Shown piece by piece: positions 60,571-64,000 of a DNA stretch of 64,000 nucleotides. Position numbers and translations under genes: made by a program. Each line of letters starts with the position of its first letter. The first letter of the stretch is position 1. The DNA is from an uncultured Blautia sp. GTDB lineage: Bacteria > Bacillota > Clostridia > Lachnospirales > Lachnospiraceae. The notes beneath the pieces were generated by a model. It was not told the origin of the DNA. It saw only the letters and a list, made by a program, of their open reading frames with translations, and did no database searches. The stretch lies in NCBI GenBank assembly GCA_900540785.1, contig UQHF01000003.1:115770-179769 (forward strand), read 5' to 3'.

Positions 60571-61446
60571 ATGACGTTAAGACATCTCAGGATTTTTGCG
60601 GCAGTTTACAGGGAAATGAGTATAACAAAGGCTGCGGAAAAATTATATATGACACAGCCAAGTGTGAGCCTTGCCATCAGGGAGCTGGAAGAGCATTACC
60701 AGGTACGGCTTTTTAATAGGATCAACCGGAGGATTTTTCCCACAGAAAAAGGTACGGCTCTTTACGGATATGCAAGACAGATCATAGAGCTTACGGAGGA
60801 GACGGAAGGGGTGATGCGTACTTCCGCAGCGCCATCGAAACTGCATATTGGTTCCAGTATTACAATCGGAAATACAATTTTGCCCGGGGTCATAAAAAAG
60901 TTTCAGGAAAAATACAGGGAATGTGAGGTTCAGGTTACGGTTCAAAATTCCCGGAATATTGTGCAGGCTGTTGTAAAAAACGAGCAGGACATTGGACTTG
61001 TGGAAGATAAGGCGGGGAGCAGCCAGCTTGAGGAAGTGCCTTTCTGTTCTGATGAGTTTTCCTTTGTCTGTGGGAAAAAACACCCTCTTGCAGTGAAGAA
61101 GAAAGTAACGCTTGAGGAAATTGCAGAGTATCCTTTTTTTATGAGAGAGCCGGGGAGCGCCAGCAGAGAAGCGTTCGACAGCTTTATGAAAATCCATCAG
61201 TTAAAGTACCGTATTTTATGGGAAAGCATGAGTAATCAGGCGCTCATTCACGGAATTAAAAGTCTGGACGGGATTTCTGTCCTTCCCAAAAGGATTTTAC
61301 AGGAGGAAATAAAAAAAGAGACGGTTAAGCTCCTTCCTGTTTATCCGAAGGAGTTTAACCGCCAGTTTTCGCTTATTTACCATAAGAGGAAGAAAATGCC
61401 GGAAGCATTTCAGTATTTAATTGAGATTCTGATGGGGCAGGAGTAA
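60571..61446 (+). CDS. LysR family regulator, divergent from chromate transporter pair
   Basis: A 291-residue LysR protein. HTH: LRHLRIFAAVYREMSITKAA and SVSLAIRELEEHYQVRLFNR. The effector domain includes KLHIGSSITIGNTILPGVIK, DIGLVEDKAGSSQLEEVPFC and SLDGISVLPKRIL, similar to CysB/YeiE-like sulfur- or anion-related regulators. Given the divergent position it probably controls the CHR pair; the ligand is unknown. Confidence 0.9.
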   Translation: MTLRHLRIFAAVYREMSITKAAEKLYMTQPSVSLAIRELEEHYQVRLFNRINRRIFPTEKGTALYGYARQIIELTEETEGVMRTSAAPSKLHIGSSITIGNTILPGVIKKFQEKYRECEVQVTVQNSRNIVQAVVKNEQDIGLVEDKAGSSQLEEVPFCSDEFSFVCGKKHPLAVKKKVTLEEIAEYPFFMREPGSASREAFDSFMKIHQLKYRILWESMSNQALIHGIKSLDGISVLPKRILQEEIKKETVKLLPVYPKEFNRQFSLIYHKRKKMPEAFQYLIEILMGQE

Positions 61447-61449
61447 ATC

Positions 61450-62553
61450 TTAAACCTCATTATAATATCCGTAGATCAATCGGCTCAGGTAAGCAATGTT
61501 CTCCTGGGCTTTTCCTGCATCTGTGAGATTTTCTGACATAAAGCATACCACAAGGTCGATGCCGTTTGCTGTGTCATAAATAATTCCCGCATCGTTTTCT
61601 ACAGTGGCAAGTTCTCCTGTTTTGTTGGCGACATGAACGCCTTCCGGCATCTGCGCCGGTATTTTGTTTGTGCGCGTCTGAAGCTTTAGCAGGTGATACA
61701 TTGCCTCTGCATTTTTCAATGTAGATTCTGTTGGGATATTGCTGCAGAGCTGGTAAATTTCCCTGAGAAAAGCACCGCAGTCTTTCACGGAGGTATAGTT
61801 ATCGCCGTTTTCCGTTCCCTCCTCCAGCATTCTTCCCATAGAGGTATCGGTGTAGCCGTGCGCCTGACAGAACTGATTTACCACATTTTTTCCGGCTTCA
61901 TTATCACCGCCGCCCAGGCATCCCACAAGGGTATTTGCGGCAGCGTTGTCGCTTACTGTGATCATGGCGTTCAGATTGTTTTCCAGAGTTTCGTTTCCGT
62001 ATTGTTCTGCAAGCGCATCATAATTCTCGTACACAGCTCCCATGATAAAAAGCTTGATCAGGCTGGCAGCCTGCATTTTTGTGCTGTTTATGGAGCCTTC
62101 AGAACCTTTCGCGAGGTTGCACACATAGACAGACCAGTTTCCGTTATCCTGAGGGAGAAGCGTGGTAATCTGAGAAAGAAGGCTGTCCAGACTTTCGTCT
62201 GTATTATCTGTGAAGGAATTGCCTGAGGAAGGAGAAAGCATTCCTTCTTCCTGTGGCGTACTGTTTTGCGAGGCATCATCCTGCCCGGAAGGCTGCTCCT
62301 GTGAAGCGGCGCCGGCAGCAGCTTCCTGTGCTTCCAGTTTTTCAAGTTCTTTTGCCTGCTGCTTTAGGTTTGCGGCAGAATCGCTGATTTCCTTTACGGT
62401 ATTCTGCATTTCATTTACCTTTGCCTGAAGAGCGGTAAGGCGGTTGAGACTTAAAAAAGTTAGAATGCTGAGGGCTGCAAGTGCAGCAACGAGAACCGCA
62501 ATTACAATATAAAGAAAAATGGGTTTCTTTTGTCTGGGGGTGTTGTCATCCAT
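61450..62553 (-). CDS. Membrane-anchored serine hydrolase, beta-lactamase-like
   Basis: A 367-residue protein. One N-terminal membrane helix (FLYIVIAVLVAALAALSILTF), a coiled coil (NRLTALQAKVNEMQNTVKEI and on), a Gln/Ser/Pro-rich spacer, and a class A-like penicillin-binding fold: SLIK (Ser-x-x-Lys, in MQAASLIKLFIM), SDN in ITVSDNAAANTLV and KTG in VANKTGELATVEN. The Omega-loop E-x-x-L-N of true class A beta-lactamases is not seen at the expected place, so it is probably not a drug-resistance enzyme but a D,D-peptidase-like or esterase protein. Confidence 0.85.
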   Translation of the reverse strand: MDDNTPRQKKPIFLYIVIAVLVAALAALSILTFLSLNRLTALQAKVNEMQNTVKEISDSAANLKQQAKELEKLEAQEAAAGAASQEQPSGQDDASQNSTPQEEGMLSPSSGNSFTDNTDESLDSLLSQITTLLPQDNGNWSVYVCNLAKGSEGSINSTKMQAASLIKLFIMGAVYENYDALAEQYGNETLENNLNAMITVSDNAAANTLVGCLGGGDNEAGKNVVNQFCQAHGYTDTSMGRMLEEGTENGDNYTSVKDCGAFLREIYQLCSNIPTESTLKNAEAMYHLLKLQTRTNKIPAQMPEGVHVANKTGELATVENDAGIIYDTANGIDLVVCFMSENLTDAGKAQENIAYLSRLIYGYYNEV

Positions 62554-62630
62554 AAAGAGCCTCCTTTATTATCCTGATTTTAATCGCGCAAAAATTCATA
62601 GTGCGTTTTCAAATTCTAAAAATTACAATT

Positions 62631-62712
62631 TTCACAGGTTATCTTTTGTTTCCACAAGCAAATCTTTGGCAGATTTTCGAAGATTTGCGGTGGAAACAAA
62701 TATAACCGTGAA
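62631..62712. repeat. Palindrome between amidase and serine hydrolase genes
   Basis: Arms of about 33 bp (62631-62666 and 62680-62712) pair through TTCAC, GGTTAT, TTTGTTTCCAC and GCAAATCTT and their complements. The 13-nt loop is GGCAGATTTTCG-like. No long T-run follows on either strand. It shares the AGATTTGC core with the palindrome at 16463-16671. Confidence 0.8.
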
Positions 62713-62725
62713 CTTGTTATTTTTA

Positions 62726-63724
62726 TTAATTTTGAAAATAAGCGTCGATCCCATCTGCAATTCCCTGTACCATTGTCTGGCGGAAAGCAGGATCGTTCAT
62801 TTTTGTATCATCATGTTCATTTGTCATAAATCCCATTTCAAGAATCGTCACAGGGACTTTGCTCCAGTTGATTCCGGTCATATTGTCGTAATACTGCACG
62901 CCAAGATTGGAAAATTCGGTTGCACTGCAGTATGCATCAATGATACACTGGGACAGACGGTTGGATTCCTCATAAAGCTGAGGAACAAAAGGATTCTGAG
63001 AAGAAGGGGACATGGTAAGCGCCCCTGAGGCTGTGTGGCTGTCCTCTCCGTTTGCGTGAATCCGCACATAAATTTCAGCGCCTTTTGAGGCGGCAAGTTC
63101 TGCACGCTCTTTGTTGCTGATCGCTGTTTCATTATCTGTTCTCGTCATCACAACCTGATAGCCTCTCTTTGTAAGCTCATCTCTTAAAAGAAGAGAAATA
63201 TCAAGGTTCAGGGCATATTCCGGTACACCTGTGTAAGTACCTTGTGTTCCTGTAGAAGCTTTTGCTTTCATTTCGGAAGAACCGGGACCGAGAGGCTCTG
63301 TAGCGCTCATGTCAACATTTTCGCTCTGGTGCCCCGGATCGATTCCTACAATATGTCCGTTTGCGGCGTCCGGGCTGGTAAGGCTGTCCTGACCTTCCTC
63401 ACTGAAAACAGAAGGCTTTGTGTTTTCGCTGTTTTTACCTGCCTGAGGAGCGCGCTCACGCTCTTTTTCCTGATTCCGTGTTTCTTCTTTTTGCTTCTGA
63501 TATTTTATGGCTGCTTTTTTACTGTCCACTATTTTGGTGAAAACATCCTCTGCCTGTTTGATTTCTTCACGATTTTTTGCAAGATACTCCTCGGGAGCTT
63601 TAAGCTGCTCCTGCGTGGAATCCAGTTGCTTATATGTTGTAAAACTGAAAAAAATCAAAAAACCAATACAGAGAAGCCCTGTTAAAAACAGAAGCAGAGA
63701 AGAAGGAGATGGTTTTTTGTTCAT
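62726..63724 (-). CDS. N-acetylmuramoyl-L-alanine amidase (Amidase_3)
   Basis: A 332-residue cell wall hydrolase. One N-terminal membrane helix (LLLFLTGLLCIGFLIFFSFT), a coiled-coil, charged linker, then the amidase domain: IVGIDPGHQSENVD (zinc His), AELAASKGAEIYVRIHANGE (second His) and VPVTILEMGFMTNEHDD (catalytic Glu). It cuts the bond between MurNAc and the stem peptide. The ATG at 63724 follows AAAGGAG; the upstream frame to 63850 has no site. Serine hydrolase follows on the same strand. Confidence 0.93.
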   Translation of the reverse strand: MNKKPSPSSLLLFLTGLLCIGFLIFFSFTTYKQLDSTQEQLKAPEEYLAKNREEIKQAEDVFTKIVDSKKAAIKYQKQKEETRNQEKERERAPQAGKNSENTKPSVFSEEGQDSLTSPDAANGHIVGIDPGHQSENVDMSATEPLGPGSSEMKAKASTGTQGTYTGVPEYALNLDISLLLRDELTKRGYQVVMTRTDNETAISNKERAELAASKGAEIYVRIHANGEDSHTASGALTMSPSSQNPFVPQLYEESNRLSQCIIDAYCSATEFSNLGVQYYDNMTGINWSKVPVTILEMGFMTNEHDDTKMNDPAFRQTMVQGIADGIDAYFQN

Positions 63725-63790
63725 AATGGCTCCTTTCTGTGTGAATTGCGTAAAGTAAAATGCCTTGCGGATCGTTTTGCATTTGGTTTT

Positions 63791-63819
63791 ATTATAATGA
63801 AGGAAAAGAAAAAAAGCAA
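63791..63819 (-). promoter_or_regulatory. Amidase promoter
   Basis: On the minus strand TTGCTT (63819-63814) and TATAAT (63796-63791) are separated by 17 nt. Confidence 0.6.
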
Positions 63820-63837
63820 GGATTCGCAGAAAATGGC

Positions 63838-63866
63838 TTGACAGCCCCAAAATTACGGGCTATAAT
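63838..63866 (+). promoter_or_regulatory. Consensus promoter of the rpsL (str) operon
   Basis: TTGACA at 63838-63843 and TATAAT at 63861-63866 with 17 nt between: a perfect consensus. A leader of about 105 nt leads to rpsL; it contains a T-run and short inverted pieces (GCGAATG, CATTC) but no known leader motif was recognised. Confidence 0.85.
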
Positions 63867-63976
63867 AATCTGGCGTGCGAATGTAACGTAATTTTTTTGT
63901 GCGCATTCAAATGATAATAGCAACCGCAAGGCCCCATAAGAAACTTATGGAGAAATAAATCGGGAGGTGAAATGGA

Positions 63977-64000
63977 ATGCCAACATTCAACCAGTTAGTA
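63977..64000 (+). CDS. rpsL: 30S ribosomal protein S12, first 8 codons
   Basis: MPTFNQLV is the standard S12 start. GGGAGGTGA lies upstream. An out-of-frame ATG at 63972 is ignored. The gene runs out of the window. Confidence 0.93.

Overview
The window looks like a chromosomal segment of a Gram-positive, spore-forming gut Clostridium-relative, most likely family Lachnospiraceae. The evidence is the rplJL-rpoBC-rpsL order with an L10 leader, a TTG-started spoIIID, DUF4317 and DUF6472 proteins, strong AGGAGG ribosome sites, moderate GC content, and YesM/YesN-type sensing of sugars. The genus cannot be fixed from the sequence alone.

Layout. 1-6288: the 3' end of a PrsA-like foldase, a MATE exporter, a HAD phosphatase plus VanZ-like protein (minus strand), an IS607-type element with an intact tnpB and a wrecked tnpA, and a DUF4317 protein. 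6289-16104: a galactose/glucose-type mglBAC importer followed by a response regulator, a sensor kinase and two more sugar-binding proteins, probably a self-sensing uptake locus. 16105-16815: about 700 bp without a gene, holding two large imperfect palindromes and then a Pho-box-like site. 16816-24757: alkaline phosphatase, a YibE/F protein, Hsp20, a LysR regulator with a perfect streptococcal-type MET-box in front of metNIQ, and a HAD phosphatase.

24820-34759 is the accessory region. It holds a decayed beta-mannosidase and then four small gene modules. Each module is preceded by a related promoter (TTGTGTTAT, 4 nt, GGAAA, 2 nt, GG, 1 nt, TAAA). The modules are: SEC-C protein, small protein, class III Fic protein and Fic remnant; a tightly overlapping three-gene unit with a possible TOPRIM-like protein, a DUF4869-like protein and a small P-loop ATPase; a split AlbA_2/ATPase pair with an A-tract repeat; and a helical-repeat protein. 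The first 115 bp or so of spoIIID, with its upstream promoter, are duplicated around the three-gene module. An AAA ATPase closes the region on the minus strand.

34760-41814 is an arabino-oligosaccharide locus (binding protein, two permeases, LacI regulator, GH51, GH43). 41915-46393 carries small conserved genes, a GNAT acetyltransferase, an SGNH lipoprotein, YaaA, DUF6472, YitT and upp. 46394-55505 is the L10 leader, rplJ, rplL, rpoB and rpoC. 55646-59312 is a Ser/Thr kinase, a PP2C phosphatase and an unknown protein. 59304-63724 has two half-size chromate transporters with a divergent LysR gene, a beta-lactamase-like serine hydrolase and a cell-wall amidase. The window ends in the first 8 codons of rpsL behind a consensus promoter.

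The most unusual content is in 25970-33515: a shared promoter cassette in front of unrelated modules, the duplicated spoIIID head, and the unrecognised three-gene operon. All protein calls are from motif reading; no database search was run.
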